Shown here: one piece after another, positions 56,692 through 64,000 of the stretch | Position numbering within the stretch: the first letter of the stretch is position 1 | Layout of the letters: each line of letters opens with the position of its first letter | DNA from: Gemmatimonadota bacterium | GTDB taxonomy: Bacteria > Gemmatimonadota > Gemmatimonadetes > Longimicrobiales > Gaopeijiaceae | Reading direction: 5' to 3' | DNA length: 64,000 bases | NCBI GenBank assembly: GCA_022823225.1 | Contig: JAJDXM010000065.1 | Location: forward strand, 36,978-100,977 | Position numbers and translations under genes: made by a program | The notes under the pieces: model-generated | Seen by the model: the letters and a program-made list of their open reading frames with translations, nothing else | The model's database searches: none | Told to the model about the DNA's origin: nothing

Positions 56692-57927
56692 TCACATGTG
56701 GGCGACGATCGTCTCGCCGAACCGCGAAGTCGAGACCTTCGTGGCGCCCTCCATCTGGCGCTCCAGGTCGTAGGTCACCATGCGCGCGCCCACCGCCCCC
56801 TCCAGTCCCCGGTCGATCGCGCGCGCCGCCTCGTCCCACCCGAGGTGCTCGAGCATCATCGCGGCCGAGAGGATCAGCGAGCCGGGGTTCACGCGGTCCC
56901 TGCCCGCGTATTTGGGCGCCGTCCCGTGGGTCGCCTCGAAGAGCGCGACGGTGTCGCCCACGTTCGCGCCCGGCGCCATCCCGAGCCCGCCCACCTGGGC
57001 CGCAGCCGCGTCGGACAGGTAGTCCCCGTTGAGGTTCGGAGTCGCCACGACCGAATACTCGGCGGGGCGGAGCAGCACCTGCTGGAACATCGAATCCGCA
57101 ATCCGGTCCTTGATGACCACGCGCCCGTTCACCTCTTCGCCCTCCCAGAGCCGCGACTCGGGGACCGTGGAATCGGGGAACTCATCGGCGGCGACCTCGT
57201 AGCCCCAGTCGCGAAACGCCCCCTCGGTGAACTTCATGATGTTGCCCTTGTGCATGAGCGTCACCGACTCGCGCCCGCGGGCCAGCGCATACCGGATCGC
57301 GGCGGCCACGTGACGCTTCGTGCCGAAGGGACTCACCGGCTTGATCCCGATCCCGCTGAGTTCGCGGATCGAGGCGCCCATGCGCTCCTGAAGGAAGTCC
57401 CGCACGCCGTTCGCCTCGGCCGTCCCGGAAGCCCACTCGATCCCCGCGTAGACGTCCTCCGTATTCTCGCGGAAGATGACCATGTCGACCTTCCGGGGCT
57501 CCTTCACCGGGGATGGGACCCCAGGGATCCAGCGGACCGGCCGAATGCACGAGTACAGGTCGAGCACCTGCCGCAGCGTCACGTTCAGCGAGCGGATGCC
57601 CCCGCCGACGGGGGTGGTCAGAGGTCCCTTGATCGCCACCCTGAACTCGGTGAGCGCATCGAGCGTCTCCTGCGGCAGCCATTCGCCCGCGACCTCGCTG
57701 GCCTTCTCGCCCGCGTAGACCTCCATCCATGCGATCCCGCGCGCGCCCCCGTACGCGTTGGCCACCGCGGCGTCGACCACGTGGCGCGTCGCCGCCCAGA
57801 TGTCGGGCCCGATCCCGTCGCCCTCGATGAACGGAACGATGGGGCGGTCGGGGACGGTCAGGCCGGCGGTTGACCCGGTGATCCTCTCACCGGTTGTGGG
57901 GACCTGGGCGTGGCGGTAGGTGGACAC
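56692..57927 (-). CDS. icd: Isocitrate dehydrogenase (NADP-type)
   Basis: This 411-residue TCA-cycle enzyme has [12 protein letters not shown], the substrate loop [27 protein letters not shown], and the coenzyme motif [19 protein letters not shown]. The start is a GTG at 57927 with GGAG eight bases upstream. It heads the long minus-strand gene run. It is divergent from the Fic gene, with a 294-base space holding the repeats described separately. Confidence 0.94.
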   Translation of the reverse strand: MSTYRHAQVPTTGERITGSTAGLTVPDRPIVPFIEGDGIGPDIWAATRHVVDAAVANAYGGARGIAWMEVYAGEKASEVAGEWLPQETLDALTEFRVAIKGPLTTPVGGGIRSLNVTLRQVLDLYSCIRPVRWIPGVPSPVKEPRKVDMVIFRENTEDVYAGIEWASGTAEANGVRDFLQERMGASIRELSGIGIKPVSPFGTKRHVAAAIRYALARGRESVTLMHKGNIMKFTEGAFRDWGYEVAADEFPDSTVPESRLWEGEEVNGRVVIKDRIADSMFQQVLLRPAEYSVVATPNLNGDYLSDAAAAQVGGLGMAPGANVGDTVALFEATHGTAPKYAGRDRVNPGSLILSAAMMLEHLGWDEAARAIDRGLEGAVGARMVTYDLERQMEGATKVSTSRFGETIVAHM

Positions 57928-57986
57928 GGTGGTGGCTCCGGGGTTGAAGTGGACGCGCTGGATCGACCGATTCCGTCGGGCAATGC

Positions 57987-58143
57987 GTCAAGTAATCTGT
58001 CCCACGCCGATGCACATTAGAAGGGGGGCGGCTCGTCGCGGACGGCTCCGGCACGGTTCCTTGCACCCGGTGACAAACCGATTGACAGATACTAGCGTGA
58101 ATCTGTCAAGGAATCTGACATGGAAACCGTCACGGAATCCGTC
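57987..58143. repeat. Three imperfect 15-bp direct repeats between icd and the Fic gene
   Basis: Copies at 57987-58001 (GTCAAGTAATCTGTC), 58105-58119 (GTCAAGGAATCTGAC) and 58129-58143 (GTCACGGAATCCGTC) differ from the first by two to five bases. The third contains an almost perfect inverted repeat (ACGGA-A-TCCGT). An inverted copy of the AATCTGTC core lies at 58090-58082. Clusters like this are typical of repressor or autoregulator binding sites. The rest of the 57928-58221 region has no gene. Confidence 0.6.
58082..58109. promoter_or_regulatory. Perfect 9-bp inverted repeat, probable operator upstream of the Fic gene
   Basis: TTGACAGAT and ATCTGTCAA are exact reverse complements separated by ten bases (centre-to-centre about two helical turns). 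The left arm includes a perfect TTGACA -35 hexamer, but no convincing -10 follows at the right distance. The site lies about 115-140 bases before the Fic start codon and shares its core with the direct repeats around it. Confidence 0.55.
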
Positions 58144-58221
58144 GCGTGCACCACGGTCCGCCGATGTGCCGGCGACCGGGTCCCGCCGGGATTCCCCGCA
58201 CGAACCCGAAGGGGGAGCGGA

Positions 58222-59349
58222 ATGGAAGCAAAACCGACCCGGCCACGCTACCGGCGCCACTGGAGCATCTCACCCAGGACGCGGTACCAGCTCGGCGAAT
58301 GCGACGCGCTTGTCACGGCGATCCGTTCCACTCCGATGCCACCGGAGGCGCACCGGCAGCGACTCTCCGGCGCAATTCGGGGTGCGGCAATGGCCACAAC
58401 CGCCATCGGGGGCAACCTGCTGTCGGCCGAAGAGGTCGCCGAGGCACTGGAGTTCGACCACCCGATCCCCGGCGAGCACCACTTCGCCACCGAGGTGCGG
58501 AACGCGGCGGCCGCCCTCCTGATGCTGGTCGACGAGGCCGCCGGGGACGCCCCGGCTCCCGTGGATTCGACCCTTCTCCTGCGGGTGCACGGCAGGATCG
58601 GCACCGGCCTCGGCGAGCACCTCGGCGCCACGCCGGGCCAGCTGCGCACCGGCGAGGCCCGGGCCACGTACTCAGCACCCCGTGCCGACGATGTGCCCGG
58701 TCTCCTGGACGGCCTCTTCGGCTGGCTCGACCGCGAGTTCCCCCGGGCCGCTCCAGGCGGGGACTTTGGCGACGCCGTCGTCCGCGCGGCGGCCACCCAT
58801 GTCTACCTCCTCTGGATCCGCCCCTTCAGCGACGGTAACGGCCGCGCCGCGCGGGCTCTGGAGTCGTACGTGCTGATGCGCTCCGGGACGCCGGCGATCG
58901 CCTCGCAGATCCTGACCTGCTTCTACCATGAGACCCGCAGCGAATACCTGCGCCAGCTGCGGCTCGCCACCGCCGACCGCTCGCTGACCTCGTTCATCGC
59001 CTACGCCGCCGAGGGACTCCGCGACGGCCTGGTGGAAACGCTTGAGGAGGTCCGCCGGATCCAGCTGGAGAGCGCCTGGCGCGAGTTCGTCTACGACCGA
59101 TTCGACGCTCACCCGCAGCGCAAGCGCACCGTCCTCCGCCGGCGACGGGACCTGATGCTGGCCTTCCCCCTCGGGGGGCGGCTGGAGCTGGGGCAGGCCG
59201 GGTTGCTGAACCCGACGATCGCACAGCGCTACGGGGCGCTCTCGGAGCGAACGCTCCGCCGCGACCTGGCGTTCCTGGCACGGATCGGGCTGCTGGTGGA
59301 GGCGGATGGCCGGTTCCTGGCGAACACCGGGGCACTGCGGATTCTCTGA
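58222..59349 (+). CDS. Fic-domain protein with altered active site and C-terminal winged-helix-like region
   Basis: This 375-residue protein has the Fic core near residues 190-212 (LLWIRPFSDGNGRAARALE). The canonical motif is HPFxDGNGR; here the catalytic histidine is Arg200. The inhibitory-helix motif, normally S/T-x-x-x-E-G/N, reads TTAIGGN with Gly63 in place of glutamate. The C-terminal 50 residues (AQRYGALSERTLRRDLAFLA, then IGLLVEADGRFL) look like a winged helix-turn-helix. The start has GGGGAG just upstream. AMP transfer is doubtful; a DNA-binding regulator role is inferred. Confidence 0.82.
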   Translation: MEAKPTRPRYRRHWSISPRTRYQLGECDALVTAIRSTPMPPEAHRQRLSGAIRGAAMATTAIGGNLLSAEEVAEALEFDHPIPGEHHFATEVRNAAAALLMLVDEAAGDAPAPVDSTLLLRVHGRIGTGLGEHLGATPGQLRTGEARATYSAPRADDVPGLLDGLFGWLDREFPRAAPGGDFGDAVVRAAATHVYLLWIRPFSDGNGRAARALESYVLMRSGTPAIASQILTCFYHETRSEYLRQLRLATADRSLTSFIAYAAEGLRDGLVETLEEVRRIQLESAWREFVYDRFDAHPQRKRTVLRRRRDLMLAFPLGGRLELGQAGLLNPTIAQRYGALSERTLRRDLAFLARIGLLVEADGRFLANTGALRIL

Positions 59350-59497
59350 GCAGACGCCCGCCGCACCTGTCGCCCGTCGCACCTGCCTCCCGCCGCCCCT
59401 GTCCCCTGCCGCCCGGGTTGCCAGGCAACCCTCCGGGGCGGTAGTGTTTCCAACAGGGTGCAGCGATCCGATCACACCCCCCGCCAGGAGGCATCTC

Positions 59498-59914
59498 ATG
59501 GACGACCAGGAAAAGCAGGCCAACACCGTCAGCAAGGTCGTCATTCTCGTGGGATGCGCCTTCGCCGCGCTCTTCGTGGCCATCGTGGTGGTGATGGCGG
59601 TGAGGGAGTCGCCGGCGCGAGCAGGCGAATCCGACTACAGCGTGACCTACACGATGTCGCCGACGGCGAGCACCGTCGACTTCGTTCCGAACGCCGGCGC
59701 GGAATTCTTGCGGATCGGGTATGGCAAGGCGTTCCAGGAAGCCCCCGTCAGCACCAGCTACCGGCTCACGGTTGCGCCCGCCGCTACCAGCTACACATTC
59801 GAGGGCGCCCCCCGTGGCGCCAGCTACAGGCTTTCGAGTCCAGTCGTTTACTACCACATGAGTACGGGCGAAAAGACCGTGACCGGGGTCCACCCGGAGG
59901 AGAAGAAGAAATGA
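59498..59914 (+). CDS. Single-pass membrane protein with 11-residue repeats, unknown function
   Basis: This 138-residue protein has a short polar N-terminus, one membrane helix (about residues 13-34) and an extracytoplasmic part. Residues 82-114 contain three tandem 11-residue units beginning AP and sharing a Ser-Tyr pair (APVSTSYRLTV, APAATSYTFEG, APRGASYRLSS). The C-terminus is lysine-rich. An AGGAGG ribosome site lies seven bases before the ATG. Its stop codon overlaps the next gene (ATGA), so the two work together. No family recognised. Confidence 0.75.
   Translation: MDDQEKQANTVSKVVILVGCAFAALFVAIVVVMAVRESPARAGESDYSVTYTMSPTASTVDFVPNAGAEFLRIGYGKAFQEAPVSTSYRLTVAPAATSYTFEGAPRGASYRLSSPVVYYHMSTGEKTVTGVHPEEKKK
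59741..59839 (+). repeat. Three tandem 33-bp coding repeats
   Basis: These encode the 11-residue units at residues 82-114 of the membrane protein above. The DNA copies are diverged (different codons for the shared Ala-Pro, Ser and Tyr), so the pattern is kept at protein level rather than being a recent duplication. Confidence 0.55.
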
Positions 59915-60483
59915 GACAGCGCCGCGAAGACGCCAGAAACATCGCGCTCATCGTTGGAAGCGGGTGCATCGGAGCGCTCGTGGTGGGGCTCGGGTGGGCC
60001 GCCGCCACCTCCATGGACGTCCAGGAGAGCCCGGGGTTTGCGGTGGAGGAAGTGGAGAGGACTCTGGTCATTGCGGGCCCGAAGCGTGAGACGCGCCGCG
60101 TGTCGATCCAGTTCGTCCGGGAGCCATCCGGGGAAATCGGCAAGCAGCTGGAAGAGGCGCTGGTTGAGGAACTGGACCTCCGCCTCGATGTGGACGGAAA
60201 AGGCATCGTCACCAAGGATGTCTACGTCACGGGAGTAGCGTCGGTGTCCAACGGCCCGCGCGTCCGCATCACGGGATCCATGGCCACCGAGGGCAGCCCG
60301 ATCGTGTATGTCGACGGCGTCCGGCTCGACGGCGGCCTGGAGGAGCTCGAGCCGGAGGAGATCGAAAGCGTCGAGGTCGTCAAGGGCGACAAGGCGACGC
60401 AGATGTACGGCTCGGAAGCCCGGAACGGCGTGATCATCGTGATCACGAAGTCAGGGAAGAAGCGGAGGGGCGGCGGCCGCTGA
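59911..60483 (+). CDS. Membrane-anchored orphan TonB-plug-like protein
   Basis: This 190-residue protein has one N-terminal membrane helix (about residues 11-33) and a middle region with alternating strands. Residues 129-180 match the plug hallmark of TonB-dependent receptors: PIVYVDGVRLDGG, LEPEEIESVEVVKGDKATQM and YGSEARNGVIIVITK. There is no barrel. Similar stand-alone plug segments occur in some Bacteroidota and Gemmatimonadota proteins, but their role is unclear. It is translationally coupled to the repeat-containing membrane protein before it. Confidence 0.75.
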   Translation: MRQRREDARNIALIVGSGCIGALVVGLGWAAATSMDVQESPGFAVEEVERTLVIAGPKRETRRVSIQFVREPSGEIGKQLEEALVEELDLRLDVDGKGIVTKDVYVTGVASVSNGPRVRITGSMATEGSPIVYVDGVRLDGGLEELEPEEIESVEVVKGDKATQMYGSEARNGVIIVITKSGKKRRGGGR

Positions 60484-60496
60484 GCTCCCGCGGGCC

Positions 60497-60880
60497 TCAG
60501 GCCCCCGGCTTCGGAAAGAACTGATCCACCAGGATCGGATTTCCGTCCGGGTCCACGATCACGATGCTAGCGGGCCCCGTCCCGTCCGGATCCGTGTCGG
60601 TGGTGATCTCGATCCCGTCCTCCACGAGCGACTCGCGGATGTCGCGCACGTCGGTGAAGTCGGCCACGATCGAAGTATCCTGGCCGAGTCCGGGGTTGAA
60701 GGTCAGGATGTTCCTGTCGAAGAGGCCTTGAAAGAGCCCGATGATCGTCGTCCCGTTGATCATCATGAGGTACTTCTCACCGTCACCGCCGGTTACCGCG
60801 AAGCCCAGCTTCTCGTAGAACGAACGGGAAGTCGCGAGGTCGGAGACGGCAAGGCTGATGGAGAAGGCGCCGAGATCCAT
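60497..60880 (-). CDS. VOC (glyoxalase/bleomycin-resistance) family protein
   Basis: This 127-residue protein has two beta-alpha-beta-beta-beta units: [20 protein letters not shown] opens the first and [20 protein letters not shown] the second, ending [18 protein letters not shown]. The family ranges from metal-dependent lyases to binding proteins; the substrate cannot be predicted. It is convergent with the orphan plug gene. Confidence 0.85.
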   Translation of the reverse strand: MDLGAFSISLAVSDLATSRSFYEKLGFAVTGGDGEKYLMMINGTTIIGLFQGLFDRNILTFNPGLGQDTSIVADFTDVRDIRESLVEDGIEITTDTDPDGTGPASIVIVDPDGNPILVDQFFPKPGA

Positions 60881-61088
60881 GGTGGTCCGGGGGGATCGGG
60901 GTGGATGGAGGCCTGCCGCGGAGTGGATGGAGGCTTGTCCTTGCAAGGCAGCGCGCGCGGCGGGTATTGTCAAGGGGACGGGTGCCGGGGTCGGCCAGAG
61001 GCAGGCCACGGGCCACCGGAGTTCGGCCCCTGCACCCGGTTCGGTGGGCTTGCGTTGCCACCAGTGCCTTCAGGACCGTTATTCCGGC

Positions 61089-61571
61089 ATGCTTCCGCAA
61101 CATCACCGCGTCCTCGCCCTGGACTACGGCCTCCGCCGGATCGGAGTTGCCGTCAGCGACCCGACGGGCACCCTCGCGTCTCCAGTGACGACGCTCAAGC
61201 GGCGGGCGGGGAAGCGTGCGCCCATCGCCCGGATCGTCGAACTGGCGGGCGAACTCCGCGTCCACGGCTTTGTCGTCGGGCTTCCGCTTGAGGAGACCGG
61301 GCGCGAGAATGAATGGACGGCGGAGGCGAAGGACTTCGGACGACGACTGGGACGACGTAGCGGACTCCCCGTCCATTTCGTGGACGAGCGCTACTCGTCG
61401 CTGGAGGCGGAGGCCAGGATTCGGTCGATCGGACTGCGGCGCAAGGCGAAAGAGGACAAGGCGAGAATCGATGCCGGAGCAGCGGCGATCTTCCTCCAGG
61501 ACTGGCTCGACGCTGGCGGGCGAGTCGGGACCGGGGAGGAGCCCGACCAGGGAGACGGGGACGACGGCTGA
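61089..61571 (+). CDS. ruvX: Putative Holliday junction resolvase/pre-16S rRNA nuclease YqgF
   Basis: This 160-residue RNase H-fold protein has the opening LALDYGLRRIGVAVSDP with the first catalytic aspartate, VVGLPLEETGRENEWT and the FVDERYSS motif with acidic residues, then a final DAGAAAIFLQDWL. It is followed directly by mltG, a common pairing. The C-terminus ends in an acidic Gly/Asp tail. Confidence 0.92.
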   Translation: MLPQHHRVLALDYGLRRIGVAVSDPTGTLASPVTTLKRRAGKRAPIARIVELAGELRVHGFVVGLPLEETGRENEWTAEAKDFGRRLGRRSGLPVHFVDERYSSLEAEARIRSIGLRRKAKEDKARIDAGAAAIFLQDWLDAGGRVGTGEEPDQGDGDDG

Positions 61572-61719
61572 GGGAGGCCCGGCGGAGGAGCGCCGAGAAT
61601 CCGCCGAGGCCGGCGCGCAGCCCGATCATGCCGCGGCGGGAGCCGAGGCCGGCCCGGCCCCGGCGGATGACACCGGGACGACTGCCGGCACCCTGAAGGG
61701 GCGGCCCGGGATTGCCGGA

Positions 61720-62736
61720 GTGATCAGGAAGTTCATCGCCCGCCGCCCTGTCGTGGCCTTGGGGGGGCTTGCGACACTCGTGGTCACGATCGCCGCCGCC
61801 GTCTTCACCCTGACCGCCCCCGAACTGCCCGGCGGCGAGGCGGTCGTTGAAGTCCCGCAAGGCGCTACGTTCCGGGACGTGGTCGGAATCCTCGAGGCGG
61901 AGCAGGTAGTCGGGCGACCGACAGTCTTCCGGATCTACGCACGGGCGCGCGGTCTGGATCGCTCGGTGAAGGCGGGGACCTACCGTCTGTGGCGAGGCGC
62001 GCCGTATGGCGAGATCCTCGGGATCCTGACGGACGGAAAGGTCGTGACCTATCCGATGACAATCCCGGAGGGGTGGACACTCGGCGCGATGGCCGGGCGA
62101 ATCGCCGCCGCCGCGGGTTCCGACTCGATCACGGTCGCGGAGATCCTGGACGGAGCGTCGGATTCGGACTGGGATGTGCCCGGACCCGGGCTCGAGGGGT
62201 ATCTCTTCCCCGATACCTACCGGTTCGCGGAGGGCGTCGGGGTGGAGCGCGTGGTGGCCGCCATGGTGCACGGCTACCATGCCAATTGGACCCCCGAGCG
62301 GCGCGAACTCCTCGCGGCCTCCGGCATGAGCGAGCAGGAAGTGGTGACCCTCGCCTCGATCATCCAGGCCGAATCGGGCAACACGCGCGAAATGCCCACC
62401 ATCTCGAGCGTGTACCACAACCGTCTGCGCATCGGAATGCTGCTGCAGGCCGATCCCACGGTACAGTACGCGCTCACCGAATCGTTCGGCGGCCGCCGGT
62501 CGCGCCTCCTCTATGCCGCCATCGACTCGGTGGCCGATCACCCCTACAGCACCTACCACCGCCCCGGCTTGCCGCCCGGCCCAATCGGCGCTCCCGGCGC
62601 CGCCGCGCTGGACGCCGCACTGGCCCCCGACAGCACGGACTACCTGTACTTCGTGGCCGGACCGGACGGCAGCCACATCTTCAGCCGTTCGCTCCGGGAG
62701 CACAACAACGCGATCAATCGGATCCGGGGGCGGTGA
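61720..62736 (+). CDS. mltG: Endolytic murein transglycosylase MltG
   Basis: This protein of at least 338 residues has one N-terminal membrane helix (ALGGLATLVVTIAAAVFTL), then a LysM-like strand region (VVEVPQGATFRDVVGILEAE). The YceG core follows: GLEGYLFPDTYRF, VVTLASIIQAESGNTREMPT with the catalytic glutamate, and NRLRIGMLLQADPTVQYAL. It cuts growing glycan strands in the periplasm. The GTG at 61720 gives the normal length. The frame stays open and protein-like upstream to an ATG at 61471, inside ruvX, so a longer cytoplasmic N-terminus is possible. Confidence 0.9.
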   Translation: MIRKFIARRPVVALGGLATLVVTIAAAVFTLTAPELPGGEAVVEVPQGATFRDVVGILEAEQVVGRPTVFRIYARARGLDRSVKAGTYRLWRGAPYGEILGILTDGKVVTYPMTIPEGWTLGAMAGRIAAAAGSDSITVAEILDGASDSDWDVPGPGLEGYLFPDTYRFAEGVGVERVVAAMVHGYHANWTPERRELLAASGMSEQEVVTLASIIQAESGNTREMPTISSVYHNRLRIGMLLQADPTVQYALTESFGGRRSRLLYAAIDSVADHPYSTYHRPGLPPGPIGAPGAAALDAALAPDSTDYLYFVAGPDGSHIFSRSLREHNNAINRIRGR

Positions 62737-62841
62737 ATTCCGGGAAAAGGGGACGGCCGAGGTGACGGGCAGTGAGCATCGTCGGGCGGCGAACAGGCGG
62801 GGCATGGGCAGGGGCGACGCCGGACGGCAAGGGTCCGGTTG

Positions 62842-63504
62842 ATGAGCCGACACGCACCGGCGGCAACCAGGCTGGCCCGCCAGCTCCGCCTGATCGTGAT
62901 CACCGACTCCGGGCTTGCCACGCCGCGCGACGTGGCCGCCGTGACGGGGGTCGCCCTGAGCGCCGGAGCGCCCGCGGTGCAGCTGCGCGACAAGGTCCTG
63001 CCCCCGCGCGACCTCCTGCCGCTCGCGCGCCGGATCCGGGCCGACACGCACGCCGCGGGCGCGCTCTTCTTCGTGAACGATCGGCTCGATCTGGCGTTGG
63101 CCGTGGGCGCCGACGGCGTCCATCTCGGCCCGGATGACCTCCCGGTCGCCGCCGCGCGTGCGATCGCGCCGCCCGGCTTCCTGATCGGTCACTCCGCAGA
63201 CGATCCTGGCTCCGCGCGCGCCGCCGTGGCCGCCGGCGCCGACTACATCGGGTGCGGCGCCGTCTTTGCGACACGCACCAAGGCGGACGCGGGGGCCGTG
63301 ATCGGCGTCGGGCGGCTCGCAGAAGTGGTTGCCAGCGTCGATGTCCCGGTGGTCGGTGTCGGGGGGATCACCGTGGGGCGCGCGCCGGAGGTCTTCGCGG
63401 CCGGGGCGGCCGGGTGCGCCGTCGTGGGCGCGGTGATGGGCGCCGGGGAACCCGGACGCGCCGTGCAGGGGTTTCTGCGGGCCGCCGCCGGGCTGCCCGC
63501 GTAG
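62842..63504 (+). CDS. thiE: Thiamine phosphate synthase
   Basis: This 220-residue TIM-barrel enzyme joins the pyrimidine and thiazole parts of thiamine. It has PAVQLRDKVLPPRDLLPLA, FFVNDRLDLALAVGADGVHL, LIGHSADD, GADYIGCGAVFATRTK and the phosphate-binding VVGVGGITVG. The ATG at 62842 is preceded by an in-frame TTG. No thiamine riboswitch is visible in the 105 bases upstream. It is convergent with the rRNA operon. Confidence 0.93.
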   Translation: MSRHAPAATRLARQLRLIVITDSGLATPRDVAAVTGVALSAGAPAVQLRDKVLPPRDLLPLARRIRADTHAAGALFFVNDRLDLALAVGADGVHLGPDDLPVAAARAIAPPGFLIGHSADDPGSARAAVAAGADYIGCGAVFATRTKADAGAVIGVGRLAEVVASVDVPVVGVGGITVGRAPEVFAAGAAGCAVVGAVMGAGEPGRAVQGFLRAAAGLPA

Positions 63505-63514
63505 CTTAACGCAT

Positions 63515-63553
63515 GAACGCCCTGCCGGGAGATCGTTCCCGGGCAGGGCGTTC
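63515..63553. terminator. Long GC-rich hairpin between thiE and the rRNA operon
   Basis: GAACGCCCTGCC at 63515 pairs exactly with GGCAGGGCGTTC ending at 63553, and the stem continues as GGGA/TCCC past a single unpaired C. It lies ten bases after thiE and ten before the 3' end of 5S rRNA, so it can serve both convergent transcripts. There is no U-tract, so the mechanism is not certain. Confidence 0.65.
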
Positions 63554-63562
63554 GGATGATCG

Positions 63563-63680
<118 letters not shown>

Positions 63681-63747
63681 TGAATCCAAAGGGAAGAAGG
63701 AAGCACCAGGGCCTCATGACGTGCTGGAAATCGTGGAGGAGGATGCT

Positions 63748-64000
<253 letters not shown>

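Noticed and set aside
62737..62841. Thiamine riboswitch upstream of thiE
   Set aside because: I do not see the CTGAGA and ACCTGAT-type conserved elements, and the space is only 105 bases.
63681..63747. tRNA gene between 23S and 5S rRNA
   Set aside because: The spacer is only 67 bases and lacks a T-arm or acceptor-stem pattern.

Overview
The window is one stretch of a GC-rich bacterial chromosome, densely packed with core genes. It has short gaps, frequent stop/start overlaps (ATGA, GTGA, TGATG) and no insertion sequences, phage genes or CRISPR arrays that I can see. Gene content and style suggest a Gemmatimonadota-like Gram-negative: a bacillithiol-type deacetylase, MacB-like permease pairs, secreted plug-domain proteins, a full 14-gene nuo operon, glycolysis, the MEP pathway and tonB/TolC-type envelope proteins. 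That placement is inference from style, not a phylogenetic result.

Layout. 1-3274 (minus): a very long membrane sensor kinase running off the window. 3303-10441 (plus): a secreted protein, a TolC/HlyD/two-permease efflux set and a BshB1-like deacetylase. 10438-12172 (minus): a lipoprotein remnant and a phosphomannomutase/phosphoglucomutase. 12222-26964 (minus): nuoN to nuoA, complex I in standard order when read on the minus strand, preceded by a promoter and a 32-bp palindrome that matches a Rex operator. 27320-29384: dcd, an FKBP-type lipoprotein and a secreted protein. 29467-33816 (minus): mdh, the moaA-moaE-moaD-HU operon and carA, whose promoter predicts a leaderless mRNA. 33978-34565 (plus): an RNase H-like protein with a degenerate active site.

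34523-57927 is a 23-kb run on the minus strand. In transcription order it is icd, pepA, an outer-membrane plug/barrel protein, yicC, gmk, rpoZ, coaBC, udg, dnaB, ispD, a Sua5-LMW phosphatase fusion, aroE, comF, gap, an ECF sigma factor, a membrane TonB-domain protein, pgk, tpiA, secG, 2-oxoacid dehydrogenase E1alpha/E1beta/E2 and lipB. 58222-60483 (plus) is accessory: a Fic-domain protein without its catalytic histidine behind a repeat-rich upstream region, then a two-gene membrane module (11-residue repeats, and an orphan TonB-plug-like domain). The window closes with a VOC protein, yqgF, mltG, thiE and the 3' part of an rRNA operon (5S and the end of 23S, minus strand).

How it fits together: mdh, icd and the E1/E2 complex make NADH/NADPH and acetyl-CoA, complex I oxidises NADH, and a Rex-type operator at nuo would tie respiration to the NADH/NAD+ ratio. 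LipB supplies the lipoyl group for the E2 protein encoded next to it. The most unusual items are the Rex-like site, the catalytically degenerate Fic protein with its palindromic and repeated upstream sites, the orphan plug module, the degenerate E1alpha, and the sigma/TonB pair sitting inside the gap-pgk-tpiA-secG cluster.
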